DNA of 64,000 nt from an uncultured Rhodospirillaceae bacterium (GCA_902826565.1 CADEFF010000001.1:21845-85844); one strand, 5' to 3'. Positions 8,931 to 19,044 are shown, counted from the first letter of the stretch. The notes: generated from the letters alone by a model not told the origin. Numbers and translations: made by a program.

Positions 8931-10861
8931 GCCGGGAACCTTGCTGCTGCCGAAGGGGAAATGGCGCCGGGCGCCGCGCCGGAGGTCGCATAGCCGGGAA
9001 GCAGCCGGCGGAGCGCCTGCCGGATCGCGTCCCCGTCGCCGGCCCGGGCGAGCGCGTCGAGCGCATCCAGCTCGCGCTCGAGCGCGCCGAGGTCGGCGGG
9101 GGCGGCTGCCGTCTGCAGGATGTCCGGCAGGCCCGTGGGCTCGGGCCGCTCGGCCGCGCCGAACAGCCGTTCGGTCAGCTTCTCGCCGGGCCGGAGGCCG
9201 GTGAAGCGGATCTCGACGTCGCGGCCGGGCGTCTTGCCGGCAAGCCGGATCATCTGGCGTGCGAGGTCGACGATCCTGACCGCCTGCCCCATCTCCAGCA
9301 CCAGGATCGCGCCCCGCCGGCCGCCGCCCACGGCGAAGGCGGAGGCCTGCAGCACCAGCTCGACCGCTTCCGCGACGGTCATGAAGAAGCGTTCGACCGC
9401 GGCGTCCGTCACGGTCAGCGGCCCGCCGCGCGCGAGCTGCGCCTGGAAGAGCGGCACCACCGAGCCGGAGGAGCCGAGCACATTGCCGAACCGCACGATG
9501 GCGAAGCGCGTGCCCTCGGCGACGCTCGCATCGAGCGCCTGGCAGTAGCGCTCGGCGAGGCGCTTGGTCGCGCCCAGCATGCTCGCGGGCTCGACCGCCT
9601 TGTCGGTCGAGATCAGCACCATCGCCTCGACCCCGCGCGCGCGGCAGATCGCCGCCAGGTTGCGGGTGCCGAGAATGTTGGTGCGCACCGCCTCGTCGGG
9701 ATGGGCCTCGCAGAGCGGTACATGCTTCAGCGCCGCCGCATGGAACACGAGCCCGGGCTTCGAGGCCTCGACCGCGCGGTCGAGCGCCGGCCGGTCGCGG
9801 AGATCGCAGAGCTGCGGCTCGATGGCGAGGCCGGGATGGGCCGCGGCGAGCTCCGCATGGATCGCATAGAGCAGCGATTCGGAATGGTCGAGCAGCACGA
9901 GCAGCGCCGGCTCGAGGCCGGCGATCTGCCGGCAGAGCTCGCTCCCGATGGAGCCGCCGGCGCCGGTCACCAGCACGCGCCGGCCCGCCACCAGCCGCTC
10001 GACGGGCGCGCGGTTCAGCACGCGCTGCGGCCGGCCGAGCAGGTCCTCGATCGCGATCGGCCGCAAGGCGAGCCGCGCGGCCGCGTCGCCGCCGTGGAAA
10101 TCGGTGAGGCGGGGCAGCCGTGCGAGGCTGAGGCCGTTCGCCTCGGCGATCGCGAGCAGCGCCTCGATCCGCTCGCGGGAGAGGTCCTCGGTCAGGATCA
10201 GCCGCTGCGGGGCGAGTTCGCCTCGTCGCAGCCGCTCGATCGCGGTTTCCGCGTCGGCGAGGCCGCCGACGACCTCGATGCCCTGGATGCGCCGCCCGAT
10301 CCGGCCGCCATTCTCGTCGAGGATGCCGACGATGCGATAGGCCGAGGCCGGATCGCGGCGCATCTCGCGGACGAAGAGCTCGGCCGCGTCGCCAGCGCCG
10401 ACGAGGAGCACGCTGCTGAGCCCCGCCCGCTCGCGCTCGAAGAGATTGGCGAGGCTGCGGTCCTTGAGGAGCCGGTAGGCGAAGCGCGGCGCCCCCAGCA
10501 GGAACAGCAGCACGAACCAGTTGATGACGAGCGCCGAGCGCGGAAAGCCGTAGAGCCGCGTCGCCAGGAAGAGGAGCGGCAGGAAGAGCAGGATGGTGAG
10601 GCTGACGGCGCGCAGGATCGCCGTCAGATCCATCATCGAGGCGTAGCGCCAGACATTGCGGTAGGGCCCGACAAGCGCGAAGACGACCGCGGCGAGGCCG
10701 GTGAAGAGCGTGAAGCCGAGCCAGAAGAAGCGCTCGGCGAGCAGCCAGAAATTCTCGCCGAGCCGGAGATAGAGCGAGAGCGGGAAGGAGATCGCCGCCA
10801 TCGCCACGTCATGCAGCAGCGTGATGCCGGCGCGGCCGGCGAACGGTGAACGGGTAGCCAT
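8927..10861 (-). CDS. Membrane-bound UDP-GlcNAc 4,6-dehydratase-like protein (FlaA1/CapD/WbpM type)
   Basis: A 644-residue inner-membrane nucleotide-sugar dehydratase likely used in O-antigen, capsule or exopolysaccharide precursor synthesis. Four hydrophobic segments occupy about residues 13-130. A first Rossmann-like domain follows ([12 protein letters not shown] near 155). The catalytic SDR domain has [16 protein letters not shown] near residue 296, the [10 protein letters not shown] motif, and [17 protein letters not shown]. Met replaces the usual Tyr before GATK, as is typical of this large-membrane subgroup. It ends with [12 protein letters not shown]. Family substrate choice varies, so the precise sugar cannot be fixed. 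It shares a four-base overlap with purH and lies in the same direction as the WecA-like gene, 111 bases upstream. Confidence 0.92.
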   Translation of the reverse strand: MATRSPFAGRAGITLLHDVAMAAISFPLSLYLRLGENFWLLAERFFWLGFTLFTGLAAVVFALVGPYRNVWRYASMMDLTAILRAVSLTILLFLPLLFLATRLYGFPRSALVINWFVLLFLLGAPRFAYRLLKDRSLANLFERERAGLSSVLLVGAGDAAELFVREMRRDPASAYRIVGILDENGGRIGRRIQGIEVVGGLADAETAIERLRRGELAPQRLILTEDLSRERIEALLAIAEANGLSLARLPRLTDFHGGDAAARLALRPIAIEDLLGRPQRVLNRAPVERLVAGRRVLVTGAGGSIGSELCRQIAGLEPALLVLLDHSESLLYAIHAELAAAHPGLAIEPQLCDLRDRPALDRAVEASKPGLVFHAAALKHVPLCEAHPDEAVRTNILGTRNLAAICRARGVEAMVLISTDKAVEPASMLGATKRLAERYCQALDASVAEGTRFAIVRFGNVLGSSGSVVPLFQAQLARGGPLTVTDAAVERFFMTVAEAVELVLQASAFAVGGGRRGAILVLEMGQAVRIVDLARQMIRLAGKTPGRDVEIRFTGLRPGEKLTERLFGAAERPEPTGLPDILQTAAAPADLGALERELDALDALARAGDGDAIRQALRRLLPGYATSGAAPGAISPSAAARFPA

Positions 10862-10972
10862 CGACCCTTCCGTGGTCGGAAAGGCGACCTACTTAGCGCG
10901 CCGGGCGGGCTTGCGCCAGCCTCGGCCCGGCGCGGCGGGCGCAAGCGGCGGATTTGCGCGGCGGCGCGGCGG

Positions 10973-11992
10973 TCAGTCGCCGAAACGCGGCTTGACCGAG
11001 CCGGGCGGCCGGGCCAGCACGCGAATCAGCAGCCAGCAGACGAGGGCGGCACCGCCGAGCGCGACGAGGGGCTCCTCGCGCACCGCGCCGAGGGCGAGCC
11101 CGACGAGCGCGAGATCGGCGATCAGCACGGCAAGCGCGACCTTGCCGTGGCTGCGGCCGTGGCGGATCGCCTGCTGATAGAAATGCTCGCTATGGGCCTC
11201 GAGGATCGGCGCGCGGCGCCAGCAGCGGCGCGCGAGCGTGACGCCGCTGTCGGCGAGATAATAGGCCGGCAGGATCAGCGCCGCGGCCCAGGCGCCCTCG
11301 CTCGCCGCGACGAGCAGGAGCCAGCCGACGAGATAGCCGAGCGGCACGCTGCCCACATCGCCGAGAAAGAGAGTCGCCGGCGGACGGTTCCAGACGAGAA
11401 ACCCGAGCGCCACCGCGGCAAGCGCCAGCCCGTGCAGCGGGGAGAGGCCGCTCCCGCCGAGCTCGAAGGCGACAAGGGCGAGGCCGAGGCCGATCATCGT
11501 CGTCTCGGTGCCGGCCATGGCGTCGCTGCCGTCCATGAAATTGAAGAGATTGACGAACCAGACCCAGGCGAGGCCGGCGAGCGCGAGATCGAGCGGTTGC
11601 GGCAGCAGTCCCTGGAAGACCGGCGGCCGGTGCAGCAGCGTGGCGAGGCCGAGCAGCACGGCGGCGGCCTGGACGGCAAGCCGCGGCAGCGCGCCCAGGC
11701 CCCGCAGATCGTCCCACCAGGAGACGGCGGCGAGCAGGATCGCGCCGATCAGGATGGCCCCCGGGAGGCCCATGGCGGCGGGATCGATCAGCGGGGCGAG
11801 GGCGAAGCCCGCCAGCAGCAGCGGCACCAGCACGAGCCCGGCGCCGCGCGGCACGGGCACCCCGTGGTTGCTGCGCTCGTTCGGCTGGTCCAGCACTGCG
11901 AAGCGGCGCAGCGCCGCGCGGGCGAGCCCGCAGCCGATCGCGCTCAACCCCAGAAGGACAAAGAAGAAAATCGCGTAACCGGCCGCGGTCAT
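10973..11992 (-). CDS. Undecaprenyl-phosphate sugar-1-phosphate transferase (MraY/WecA family)
   Basis: Polytopic enzyme that transfers a HexNAc-1-phosphate from a UDP sugar onto undecaprenyl phosphate, starting a surface glycan. The 339 residues contain about ten hydrophobic segments. Family motifs are present: LDQPNERSNH at residue 35-44, the catalytic NFMDGSDAMAGTET loop, FLGDVGSVPLGY, and the cytoplasmic substrate loop EAHSEHFYQQAIRHGRSH in place of the usual HRxHxYQR. A GAGG site eight bases before the ATG supports the start. It diverges from the nucleotide-sugar dehydrogenase gene and precedes the CapD-like gene, so the three probably build one polysaccharide. Confidence 0.93.
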   Translation of the reverse strand: MTAAGYAIFFFVLLGLSAIGCGLARAALRRFAVLDQPNERSNHGVPVPRGAGLVLVPLLLAGFALAPLIDPAAMGLPGAILIGAILLAAVSWWDDLRGLGALPRLAVQAAAVLLGLATLLHRPPVFQGLLPQPLDLALAGLAWVWFVNLFNFMDGSDAMAGTETTMIGLGLALVAFELGGSGLSPLHGLALAAVALGFLVWNRPPATLFLGDVGSVPLGYLVGWLLLVAASEGAWAAALILPAYYLADSGVTLARRCWRRAPILEAHSEHFYQQAIRHGRSHGKVALAVLIADLALVGLALGAVREEPLVALGGAALVCWLLIRVLARPPGSVKPRFGD

Positions 11993-12113
11993 GGCCTCGT
12001 TTTATAGCCGGGCGGCCCGGTGTGCGATAGCTGTGGAGGCGGCGGGGCCTCGGTTGACTTGGGTTTCCGGGGCATGGGAAACAGGGCGCCTTCTCTGGTG
12101 AGGATCTTTCCCC

Positions 12114-13454
12114 ATGGCAAACGGCCGGCCCTCCACGGGCGAGCGCGTCGCCGTCATCGGCCTCGGCTATGTCGGGCTGCCGCTTGCGGTCGCCCTCGCG
12201 CGCGGCCAGGGCAATCGCGGGCCGGTGCTCGGCTACGACATCGACCGGACCCGGATCGCCGAGCTGCAGCGCGGCCACGACCGCACCGAGGAGATCGAGC
12301 CCGCACGGCTCGCCGCGGCGAAGATCGACTATACGGACGATCCGTCGCGGCTCGTCGGGCAGGATGTCTATATCGTGACCGTGCCGACGCCGGTGGATGC
12401 GGCCAACCTGCCCGATCTCGCGCCGGTCGAGAGCGCCTGCCGCACCATCGGCACCGCGCTCGCCGCCTCGAACGGCATCGACGGCGCGCCGATCGTGGTG
12501 CTGGAAAGCACGGTCTATCCCGGCGTCACCGAAGACATCTGCGGCCCGATCATTGAGCAGGTTTCCGGACGCAAATCCGGCGAAGGGTTCCTGCTCGGCT
12601 ATTCGCCGGAACGCATCAATCCCGGCGACCGCAATCACACGGTCGATCGCATCGCCAAGATCGTTGCCGGCCAGACGCCCGAGGCGACGCAGAAGCTCGC
12701 CGAGCTTTATGGCCGCGTTACCAGCGGCAGCATCCATCTCGCGCGCGACATCCGCACCGCCGAGGCGGCGAAGGTGATCGAGAACGCGCAGCGCGACATC
12801 AATATCGCCTTCGTGAACGAAGTCGCGATGATCTTCGGCCGGCTCGGCCTTTCGGTGCATGACGTGCTCGACGCGGCCGGCACGAAATGGAACTTCCTCG
12901 ATTTCCGCCCGGGACTCGTCGGCGGCCACTGCATCGGCGTCGATCCCTTCTATCTCGCCCATTGCGCGGAGGCGGTCGGGCACCATGCCGAGGTGATCCT
13001 CGCCGGCCGCCGGATCAACGACCAGATGGGCGCCCATATCGCCGACCGCGTCGCCGACGCGCTGCAGCGCTATGGCGAGCCGCGCCAGCCGCGCACCCTG
13101 ATGCTCGGCCTGACCTTCAAGGAGAACCTGCCGGATCTCCGCAACACGCGCGTCGTCGATGTGGTGCAGCGGCTGAAGAAGCGCGGCCACCGCGTCGATG
13201 TGCATGACGCGCGCGCCGATGCCGATGCCGCGCGCGACCATTACGGCATCGAGCTCATGCCCGAGCTGCCGAAGGCGAAGCCGGGCGAGGGCGAGTATGA
13301 CTGCCTGATCGGCGCGGTCGCGCACGACGCCTATCGCAACTTCACCACCGAGGATTTCGCGCGCCTCGTGCGGCCGGGCGGCCTCGTCGCCGACATCAAG
13401 GGCATGTGGCGCGACGCCGACCTGCCCGAAGGGCTCGGCCGCTGGCAGCTTTGA
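12114..13454 (+). CDS. UDP-N-acetyl-hexosamine 6-dehydrogenase (TviB/WbpA/WbpO type)
   Basis: NAD-dependent four-electron oxidation of a UDP-HexNAc to the uronic acid, a capsule or O-antigen precursor step. The 446 residues include the NAD motif VIGLGYVGLPLAVAL at residues 12-26 and PTPVDAANLPDL. The STVYPGVTED and LLGYSPERINPGDRNH segments are typical of the TviB/WbpA group, followed by AAKVIENAQRDINIAFVNE. The catalytic Cys273 lies in GGHCIGVDPFYL. The C-terminal UDP-binding domain ends the chain. The ATG at 12114 has AGGA about ten bases upstream. It converges with the heparinase-like gene only six bases after its stop. Exact substrate (GlcNAc or GalNAc) is not decidable here. Confidence 0.93.
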   Translation: MANGRPSTGERVAVIGLGYVGLPLAVALARGQGNRGPVLGYDIDRTRIAELQRGHDRTEEIEPARLAAAKIDYTDDPSRLVGQDVYIVTVPTPVDAANLPDLAPVESACRTIGTALAASNGIDGAPIVVLESTVYPGVTEDICGPIIEQVSGRKSGEGFLLGYSPERINPGDRNHTVDRIAKIVAGQTPEATQKLAELYGRVTSGSIHLARDIRTAEAAKVIENAQRDINIAFVNEVAMIFGRLGLSVHDVLDAAGTKWNFLDFRPGLVGGHCIGVDPFYLAHCAEAVGHHAEVILAGRRINDQMGAHIADRVADALQRYGEPRQPRTLMLGLTFKENLPDLRNTRVVDVVQRLKKRGHRVDVHDARADADAARDHYGIELMPELPKAKPGEGEYDCLIGAVAHDAYRNFTTEDFARLVRPGGLVADIKGMWRDADLPEGLGRWQL

Positions 13455-13460
13455 GCGGCG

Positions 13461-15248
13461 TTATTCGCCGGGCGTGACGGCGGGTTCGTCCAGAACCTGA
13501 TCCGGTTCTGCCGGCAGCTCTTCCGCTGCTGCCCGCGCCGGCCTTTCCCGCCGCTTCACGTCGCGCGCGAGCGCCCAGCGCAGCCGCGATTCGCCGCCGC
13601 CGTGACGCGCCTCGACCACCACCTGCTGGGTCCGCCGGATGCGGCCGCGCTCGCCGAGATAGACGCTGTCGGCGAGGCTCATCGTCCCGCCCTCGACGCG
13701 CAGCCGCCAGCCGCTGCCGGCGGGCGTGCGCAGGATGGCCGCCTGGCCGCTCTGCGCCAGCGACACCTTCACCGCCGGATGGAGATGGAAGCGGAGATGG
13801 AACACCGGCTCGCCCGGCCCGTCGAGCGCATCCTCGCCGCGCAGATCCTCGCCATTCGCCGCGAGATAGAGCCGCCGCCGGTGCCGGATGCCGAAACCCC
13901 GGCGATAGCCGTCATGCAGCATGTCGAGCCAGACGCTGCCGTCCCGTTCCTCGCGCTTGCAGCAGATCATGGCGGGCCGATGGCCGATGCCGCCGGCAAG
14001 AAGACCGCTCGAATTGGTGTCGGCCAGCACCAGCGTCGAATGGGCCGCGGTCGCGCGCATCGCGTCCTGCCAGGCAGGCTCGTCCGGATGGCTGCCGCCA
14101 TTTACGATCAGCCGGTCGCGGCCGATACTGACCTCGAGGCCGAAGGTGCCGGCATGGGCGATGGCGTCGAGCCCCGGCGCCGGCGGGCGGCCGCTATCGA
14201 CGATGGCGACGAGCTTGCCGGCGACGAGGCGCTGAAATCCCGATTGCGGCGCCTGGCCCAGCGGCACCAGCGGATCGCCCGCCGCGGCGAGCACCCGCTC
14301 GATATAGCCCGCGCGCTCCTCGTTGCCGCCATTGAAGAGGGCGAGCCCGCCATCGCCATGCTGCAGGAGGCGCGTCACCGGCGCGAGCGCCGCGATCGCG
14401 ACCTCGACCGGCCCCGGGATCGGCAGGCCGCGCCGCTGATAGGCGTAACGGAGATCGCAGAGATCGGCGATGAGGGCGAGCTGGCGCGAGGGGCAGCGTT
14501 CGACATGGCCACCGTCCGAGAGGATCTGCCGTCCGAGCTCGCGCTCGAGGAGCCCGTAGCCGCGCGCGAGCCAGGGCTCGCCGCCGGGGAGCGCCAGCCC
14601 CGCGAGCGACAGCGCCTTGGCCGCGCCGATGAGGGCGCTGCCGGAAAGCTCCGCCGGGAGCGCGCGGGCGAGCCAGGCCGCATCGTCGAGGAGCGCGCCG
14701 AGGAAGCGCGTGCGGAAGGTCGGATCGGCGCCCGGCAGGAAGCGTTCCGCCTGGAGCAGCCAGTTCTGCAACCGTTCGGCCCGGACCGCGGTCGGGTTCG
14801 GCAGTGCCGCGTCGCGGCGTCCCCGATCGAGCCAGCCGGCGATGAGCGCGCGGGCGCGGAGCGCGCCCGCTTCGCCGACCGCCGTCAGATCGGCAAGCCA
14901 GACGAATCCTTCGAGCGCGATCCGCGTCGGCGCCGGCAGATAGGCGTCGCGCCAGAGCGCGTCGTTCAGCATCAGGTGACGCCCGCCGAGCGCGATGCCT
15001 TCGGCGAGGATCGCCTCGCCGGCTTCGGGGCGGCCGGTGCGGAGCCCGGGGCCGATCGCGAGGATCGCGCCGCTCATCCGCCGGCCGCGCGACAGGATCG
15101 GCAGCGTCGCCGCGCCGTCGGCGAGATGGCGGCGGAACCGGCCCTCGATCCGGTCGCGCAGCATCCCCTCCGGCAAGGCGCCCAGGCGCGCCATGCGATC
15201 GAGGCCCTGTCTCAGCGACTTCAGCGGATTCGGAGTCCGGGCGGCCAT
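13461..15248 (-). CDS. Heparinase II/III-like protein
   Basis: A 595-residue protein of the heparinase II/III superfamily, common in alphaproteobacteria next to rsmB and purH. The N-terminal half is an alpha-toroid region (DALWRDAYLPAP, DGGHVERCPSRQL, LADLCDLRYAYQR). The C-terminal half is the beta-sandwich heparinase domain, with HAGTFGLEVSIGRDRLIVNGG, ATAAHSTLVLADTNSS and FHLRFHLHPAVKVSL. No signal peptide is obvious, although the family acts on polysaccharides; the alphaproteobacterial members lack an assigned substrate. The start at 15248 lies 17 bases after the rpe stop, so rpe and this gene are likely co-transcribed. The much longer open frame upstream is a shadow of rpe and rsmB. Confidence 0.88.
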   Translation of the reverse strand: MAARTPNPLKSLRQGLDRMARLGALPEGMLRDRIEGRFRRHLADGAATLPILSRGRRMSGAILAIGPGLRTGRPEAGEAILAEGIALGGRHLMLNDALWRDAYLPAPTRIALEGFVWLADLTAVGEAGALRARALIAGWLDRGRRDAALPNPTAVRAERLQNWLLQAERFLPGADPTFRTRFLGALLDDAAWLARALPAELSGSALIGAAKALSLAGLALPGGEPWLARGYGLLERELGRQILSDGGHVERCPSRQLALIADLCDLRYAYQRRGLPIPGPVEVAIAALAPVTRLLQHGDGGLALFNGGNEERAGYIERVLAAAGDPLVPLGQAPQSGFQRLVAGKLVAIVDSGRPPAPGLDAIAHAGTFGLEVSIGRDRLIVNGGSHPDEPAWQDAMRATAAHSTLVLADTNSSGLLAGGIGHRPAMICCKREERDGSVWLDMLHDGYRRGFGIRHRRRLYLAANGEDLRGEDALDGPGEPVFHLRFHLHPAVKVSLAQSGQAAILRTPAGSGWRLRVEGGTMSLADSVYLGERGRIRRTQQVVVEARHGGGESRLRWALARDVKRRERPARAAAEELPAEPDQVLDEPAVTPGE

Positions 15249-15265
15249 GGCGGCGGGTCCCCGCG

Positions 15266-15949
15266 TCAGGCGCCGGCCTGGCGCAGGCGGCGGATATTGT
15301 CGGCGTAGGCGCCCGGACCGCCGGTGAAGCTCGCCGTGCCGGCGACGAGCACGTCCGCGCCGGCGCGGATCGCGTCGCCCGCCGTCAGCTCGTTGATGCC
15401 GCCATCCACCTCGAGATCGATCTTGTGGCCGGGCCTGCCGTCGGTGACGGCGTCGATCATGTGGCGGAGCGTCGCGATCTTCTCGAGCTGGCTGCGGATG
15501 AACTGCTGGCCGCCGAACCCCGGATTGACCGACATCACCAGCACGAGATCGATTTCCTCCAGCACCGGCTCGATCGTCGAGACCGAAGTGGCGGGATTGA
15601 GCGAGACGCCGGCCTTCCTGCCGAGCGACTTGATGAGCTGCACGGTGCGATGGAGATGCGGCCCCGCCTCCGGATGCACGGTGATGATGTCGGCACCGGC
15701 GGCCGCGAACTCCGGCACGTAGGGATCGACCGGCGAGATCATCAGATGCACGTCGAACGGCCGCTTGCTGTGCGGGCGAAGCGCCTTCACCACCGAGGGG
15801 CCGATCGTGATGTTCGGCACGAAATGCCCGTCCATCACATCGACATGGATATAGTCCGCGCCGGCCGCGTCGATCGCGCGCACTTCCTCGCCCAGCCGCG
15901 CGAAATCGGCGGAAAGGATCGAGGGCGCGATTCGGACCGGCTGGCGCAT
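15266..15949 (-). CDS. rpe: Ribulose-phosphate 3-epimerase
   Basis: Interconverts ribulose 5-phosphate and xylulose 5-phosphate in the pentose phosphate or Calvin pathway. The 227-residue TIM barrel has normal length and all landmarks: [15 protein letters not shown], the metal/catalytic [15 protein letters not shown] stretch, [27 protein letters not shown] and the phosphate-binding [13 protein letters not shown] and [11 protein letters not shown] segments. It starts about 100 bases downstream of the rsmB stop and is followed at 17 bases by the heparinase-like gene. No RuBisCO or phosphoribulokinase is nearby, so the housekeeping pentose phosphate role is the simplest reading. Confidence 0.97.
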   Translation of the reverse strand: MRQPVRIAPSILSADFARLGEEVRAIDAAGADYIHVDVMDGHFVPNITIGPSVVKALRPHSKRPFDVHLMISPVDPYVPEFAAAGADIITVHPEAGPHLHRTVQLIKSLGRKAGVSLNPATSVSTIEPVLEEIDLVLVMSVNPGFGGQQFIRSQLEKIATLRHMIDAVTDGRPGHKIDLEVDGGINELTAGDAIRAGADVLVAGTASFTGGPGAYADNIRRLRQAGA

Positions 15950-16054
15950 CGGCCCCTTGGTAACAGTTGCGCCGCGATTTGAGAAGCCGGCGGCGGGCGA
16001 AAGCGCGGATTGTCGCGGCGCTCGGGGGTTGTACGACTCGGGGGAAGCGGCGCC

Positions 16055-17350
16055 TCAGCGCCGGCGCAGCCGCACCGCGTAGAACCCGTCCATGCCGCCC
16101 GCCTGTGCCATATGGCTCGGCAGGGTCCGCAACTCGCCCTGCGGCGTGAGGGTCTCGGCGAGCCCGCCGATCTCCGCGGCCTCGACCGGCACCCGGTCGA
16201 AGGGCGCGCCGCCCTCGAGAAAGGCGTCGATGCGACGCTCGCCTTCCTCGGGCTCGAGCGAGCAGGTGCAATAGAGGAGGATCCCGCCCGGCTTCACCAT
16301 GGCCGTGGCGTTGGCGAGCAGGCGGTCCTGCAGCCGGACGAGCGTATCGATATCGCGCTGCCGCTTGATCCAGGGCAGGTCGGGGTGGCGCCGGATCGTG
16401 CCGGTGGCGGAGCAGGGCGCGTCCAGCAGCAGCGCATCGGCGGGCGCCGCAGGCTGCCAGACGGCGGCATCCGCCTCGTGGATCTCGGCCTCGAGATGGA
16501 GCCGCGCCAGATTCTCGGTCAGCCGGCGCAGCCGCGTCGGCGATCGATCGACGGCGATCGCCCTGGCCCCGGCCGCGGCGAGCCCCGCGGTCTTGCCGCC
16601 CGGTGCGGCGCAAAGATCGATCACCGTCTTCCCGGCCACATCGCCCAGGAGCCGCACCGGCAGCGCGGCGGCGGTGTCCTGCACCCACCAGCCGCCCTCG
16701 GCGAAACCGGGCAGCGCCTCGACCATCCCGTCGACCGCGAGCCGGAGGCTCCCGGTCGGCAGCACCGTCGCGCCGAGCCGTTCGGCCCAGCCGGCCGGAT
16801 CGGATTTGACGCTGAGATCGAGCGGCGCTTCCTCGAGATGGGCGGTCGCGATCGCGGCGGCGGTTTCCGCCCCGTAGGTCGCGACCCAGCGCCGATAGAG
16901 CCAGCCGGGGCTGTTGATCGGCACGGGCGGCAGGGCCGCGAGACGCTCCGCACCCTCGCGCCCGATCCGGCGCAGCACGGCATTGACGAGCCCGCGATAG
17001 CCGGCGACGCCGGCGGTGAGGAGCTGCACGCTGCCATCGACCGCGGCATGGGGCGGAGTGCCCAGGAAGAGGAGCTGCGTCGCGCCGAGCCGGAGCGCAT
17101 CCATCGCCGGCGCGCCGCGGCCGGGCAAGGGCCGCTCGAGGCAATCCGAAATCAGCCGGTCGATCTGGCCGAGCCGGCGCAGCGTCGTGCCCACGAGCTT
17201 GCGCGCGAAGGCGCGGTCGCGCGGCTCGAGCCGCGCCATGCCCGCATGGCCGGCGATCACCTCGTCGAGCGGCCGGTGCCGCCGCAGCACGGCCGCCAGG
17301 AGCTCCTGGGCGATGGCGCGGGCGCTCGCCGGACGGGCGCGGCCGTTCAT
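16055..17350 (-). CDS. rsmB: 16S rRNA (cytosine-C5)-methyltransferase RsmB-like
   Basis: SAM-dependent m5C methyltransferase, expected to act on 16S rRNA C967. The protein has 431 residues. An N-terminal NusB-like RNA-binding domain (SARAIAQELLAAVLRR to the AVDGSVQLL region) is followed by the Rossmann methyltransferase domain with VIDLCAAPGGKTAGLA (SAM site). Both conserved cysteines are present: LLLDAPCSATGTIRRHP and the nucleophile in LLYCTCSLEPEEGE. I start at the ATG at 17350 because the extra 45 residues of the longer frame are low-complexity Arg/Pro and are not part of the family. The neighbouring secreted-protein gene is divergent. Confidence 0.95.
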   Translation of the reverse strand: MNGRARPASARAIAQELLAAVLRRHRPLDEVIAGHAGMARLEPRDRAFARKLVGTTLRRLGQIDRLISDCLERPLPGRGAPAMDALRLGATQLLFLGTPPHAAVDGSVQLLTAGVAGYRGLVNAVLRRIGREGAERLAALPPVPINSPGWLYRRWVATYGAETAAAIATAHLEEAPLDLSVKSDPAGWAERLGATVLPTGSLRLAVDGMVEALPGFAEGGWWVQDTAAALPVRLLGDVAGKTVIDLCAAPGGKTAGLAAAGARAIAVDRSPTRLRRLTENLARLHLEAEIHEADAAVWQPAAPADALLLDAPCSATGTIRRHPDLPWIKRQRDIDTLVRLQDRLLANATAMVKPGGILLYCTCSLEPEEGERRIDAFLEGGAPFDRVPVEAAEIGGLAETLTPQGELRTLPSHMAQAGGMDGFYAVRLRRR

Positions 17351-17502
17351 GGCCGTGCGGGCGGCGGACCGGCCGGAAAGCCGCAGCGGCCGGCGGCTTT
17401 TGCAGGGGTCTGGACAAGCAGGGTCCCGATGCCGTGAGATTTCATCCGGCGTGGCGCGGTGGGGCGGCGCGGCGCGGCGGGGCAACGCGCGGGGGGAAAG
17501 TC

Positions 17503-18096
17503 ATGCGGGGGTTCGTTCGAAGAGTGGCATTCGTCGCGCTGGCGGGCATTGCGAGCGCGGGATTGCTGGCGTCGGGTCCGGCCTTCGCCGAGAGCGAGAA
17601 GGGCGCGCGCGGCGGCATGCCCTCGAGCGGTTCCGGCTCGCCGGACAGCTCGGGCACATCGGACGATAGCAGCACCGACGACCTCGTCGAACCGCTCGAC
17701 ATCGAGGGCTGGATCGGCGGCGCCTATCGCGGCATGGAGGACGAGGTCTATTGCGAAGTCTCCGACGATTACGGCGAGGGCACCGTGCTCTATGTGGGGT
17801 GGGACGATCTCGGCTTCTACGTGCTGATCGAGGATCCGCAGAACCTCCAGCTCGAGGAGTTCAGCGAGTTCGATACCGAGATCACCATCGACGATTTCTA
17901 CCGCCGCACCATCGAGGCCTTCGCGCTCGATGTCGCGTTGCTCGATCTGACCTTCGGCGACGATCCCGAAGCGGTCGAGGCCTTCCGCAAGGGGGTGAAG
18001 CTCACGCTGGAGCAATGGGGCACCTGGTATACGCTTTACGGGCTCGGCAAGGCGATCCCCGAGCTCGAGGCCTGCTACCGGCGCCACAATAGCTGA
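17503..18096 (+). CDS. Secreted hypothetical protein, paralogue of the protein at 19480
   Basis: A 197-residue exported protein. A GGGGGGAAAG ribosome site ends two bases before the ATG, which opens a clear signal peptide (FVALAGIASAGLLASGPAFA, cleavage about residue 29). A Ser/Gly/Asp-rich linker (residues 31-60) precedes a globular domain. That domain is clearly related to the one at 19480: both share GW-x-GGAYR, GWD-x2-GFY, a Thr-Phe-Gly-Asp/Lys stretch, YTL-x-G-x-AI-x-EL and a terminal CYR. The mature domain has only two cysteines (C84 and C191), both conserved in the paralogue, suggesting one disulfide. I do not recognise a named family. It is divergent from rsmB and ends convergently with htpX. 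Confidence 0.8.
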   Translation: MRGFVRRVAFVALAGIASAGLLASGPAFAESEKGARGGMPSSGSGSPDSSGTSDDSSTDDLVEPLDIEGWIGGAYRGMEDEVYCEVSDDYGEGTVLYVGWDDLGFYVLIEDPQNLQLEEFSEFDTEITIDDFYRRTIEAFALDVALLDLTFGDDPEAVEAFRKGVKLTLEQWGTWYTLYGLGKAIPELEACYRRHNS

Positions 18097-18104
18097 GCGG
18101 CCCT

Positions 18105-18123
18105 GCGGCCGTGTTTCGGCCGC
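18105..18123. terminator. Hairpin between convergent genes, likely bidirectional terminator
   Basis: A perfect 7-bp inverted repeat GCGGCCG/CGGCCGC with a TGTTT loop fills the 30-base gap between the secreted-protein stop (18096) and the htpX stop (18127). There is no run of T on either side, so it may act as a weak or Rho-assisted stop. Confidence 0.5.
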
Positions 18124-18126
18124 GGC

Positions 18127-19044
18127 TCAGCCCCACGGCCCGCGGGGAGGATTGCCTGCGCGCGCCTGCCGCGCGCCCCAGGGCCCGCGCGCCCCGGCCG
18201 TGCCGCGTCCCGCCGCCATTTCCTCGAGCCGCCGGATGCGGTTCTCGAGGCTCGGATGGGTCGCGAAGAGGCTGTCCGCGCCGCGGCCGCTCAACGGATT
18301 GACGATGAAGAGATGCGCGGTCGCGGGGTTGGCTTCCGCCTGCCGGTTGATCACCCGACCCTGCACGCTGCCGAGCGCGCGGAGCGCATTGGCGAGCCCC
18401 AGCGGGTTGCCGGCGATCGCGGCACCCTGCCGGTCGGCCTCGTATTCGCGGCCCCGGCTGATCGCGAGCTGCACCAGCATGGCGGCGAGCGGCGCCAGGA
18501 TCATCATGGCGAGCGTGCCGACGAGCCCCAGCGGATTGTTGCGATCATTGCCGCCGAAGAAGAACAGGAAATTGGTCAGCATGCCGATGGCGCCGGCGAG
18601 CGTCGCCGTAATCGTCATGGTGAGGGTGTCGCGATGCTGCACATGGGCGAGCTCGTGCGCGAGCACCCCCGTCACCTCCTCGCGGTCGAGGAGCTGCATC
18701 AGCCCGGTCGTCACCGCGATCGCCGCGTTCTCGGGATTGCGGCCGGTGGCGAAGGCGTTCGGCTGCGGATTGTCGAGGACATAGAGCTTCGGCATCGGCA
18801 GGCCGGCGCGCCCGGCAAGCTCGTGCATGATCGCATGGAGCTCGGGCGCGCCCGCCGCATCGACCGGCCGCGCCTTGTAGAGCCGCAGCACCATCTTGTC
18901 GCTGTTCCAGTAGGCGAAGAGGTTCATGCCCGCCGCCAGCAGGAACGCGATCACCATGCCGGTCTCGCCGCCGACCAGCCAGCCGACGGCGAGGAAGAGG
19001 CCGGTCATGGCGGCCAGCAGCAGCGCGGTGCGGAGATAGGACAT
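18127..19044 (-). CDS. htpX: Membrane zinc metalloprotease HtpX (M48B)
   Basis: Integral membrane protease that degrades misfolded membrane proteins with FtsH. The protein has 305 residues. Two N-terminal hydrophobic segments (residues 5-22, 28-46) precede the cytoplasmic catalytic region. HELAH at 130-134 gives the zinc histidines and catalytic Glu, and the third ligand is E200 in REYEAD. Two further hydrophobic stretches lie between them (145-163, 174-195). The C-terminal [16 protein letters not shown] is typical, followed by a Gly/Arg tail. The ATG at 19044 is chosen because the 39 residues upstream in frame are not family-like. In this lineage htpX commonly lies near the DUF1674 gene, which is divergent here. 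Confidence 0.95.
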   Translation of the reverse strand: MSYLRTALLLAAMTGLFLAVGWLVGGETGMVIAFLLAAGMNLFAYWNSDKMVLRLYKARPVDAAGAPELHAIMHELAGRAGLPMPKLYVLDNPQPNAFATGRNPENAAIAVTTGLMQLLDREEVTGVLAHELAHVQHRDTLTMTITATLAGAIGMLTNFLFFFGGNDRNNPLGLVGTLAMMILAPLAAMLVQLAISRGREYEADRQGAAIAGNPLGLANALRALGSVQGRVINRQAEANPATAHLFIVNPLSGRGADSLFATHPSLENRIRRLEEMAAGRGTAGARGPWGARQARAGNPPRGPWG

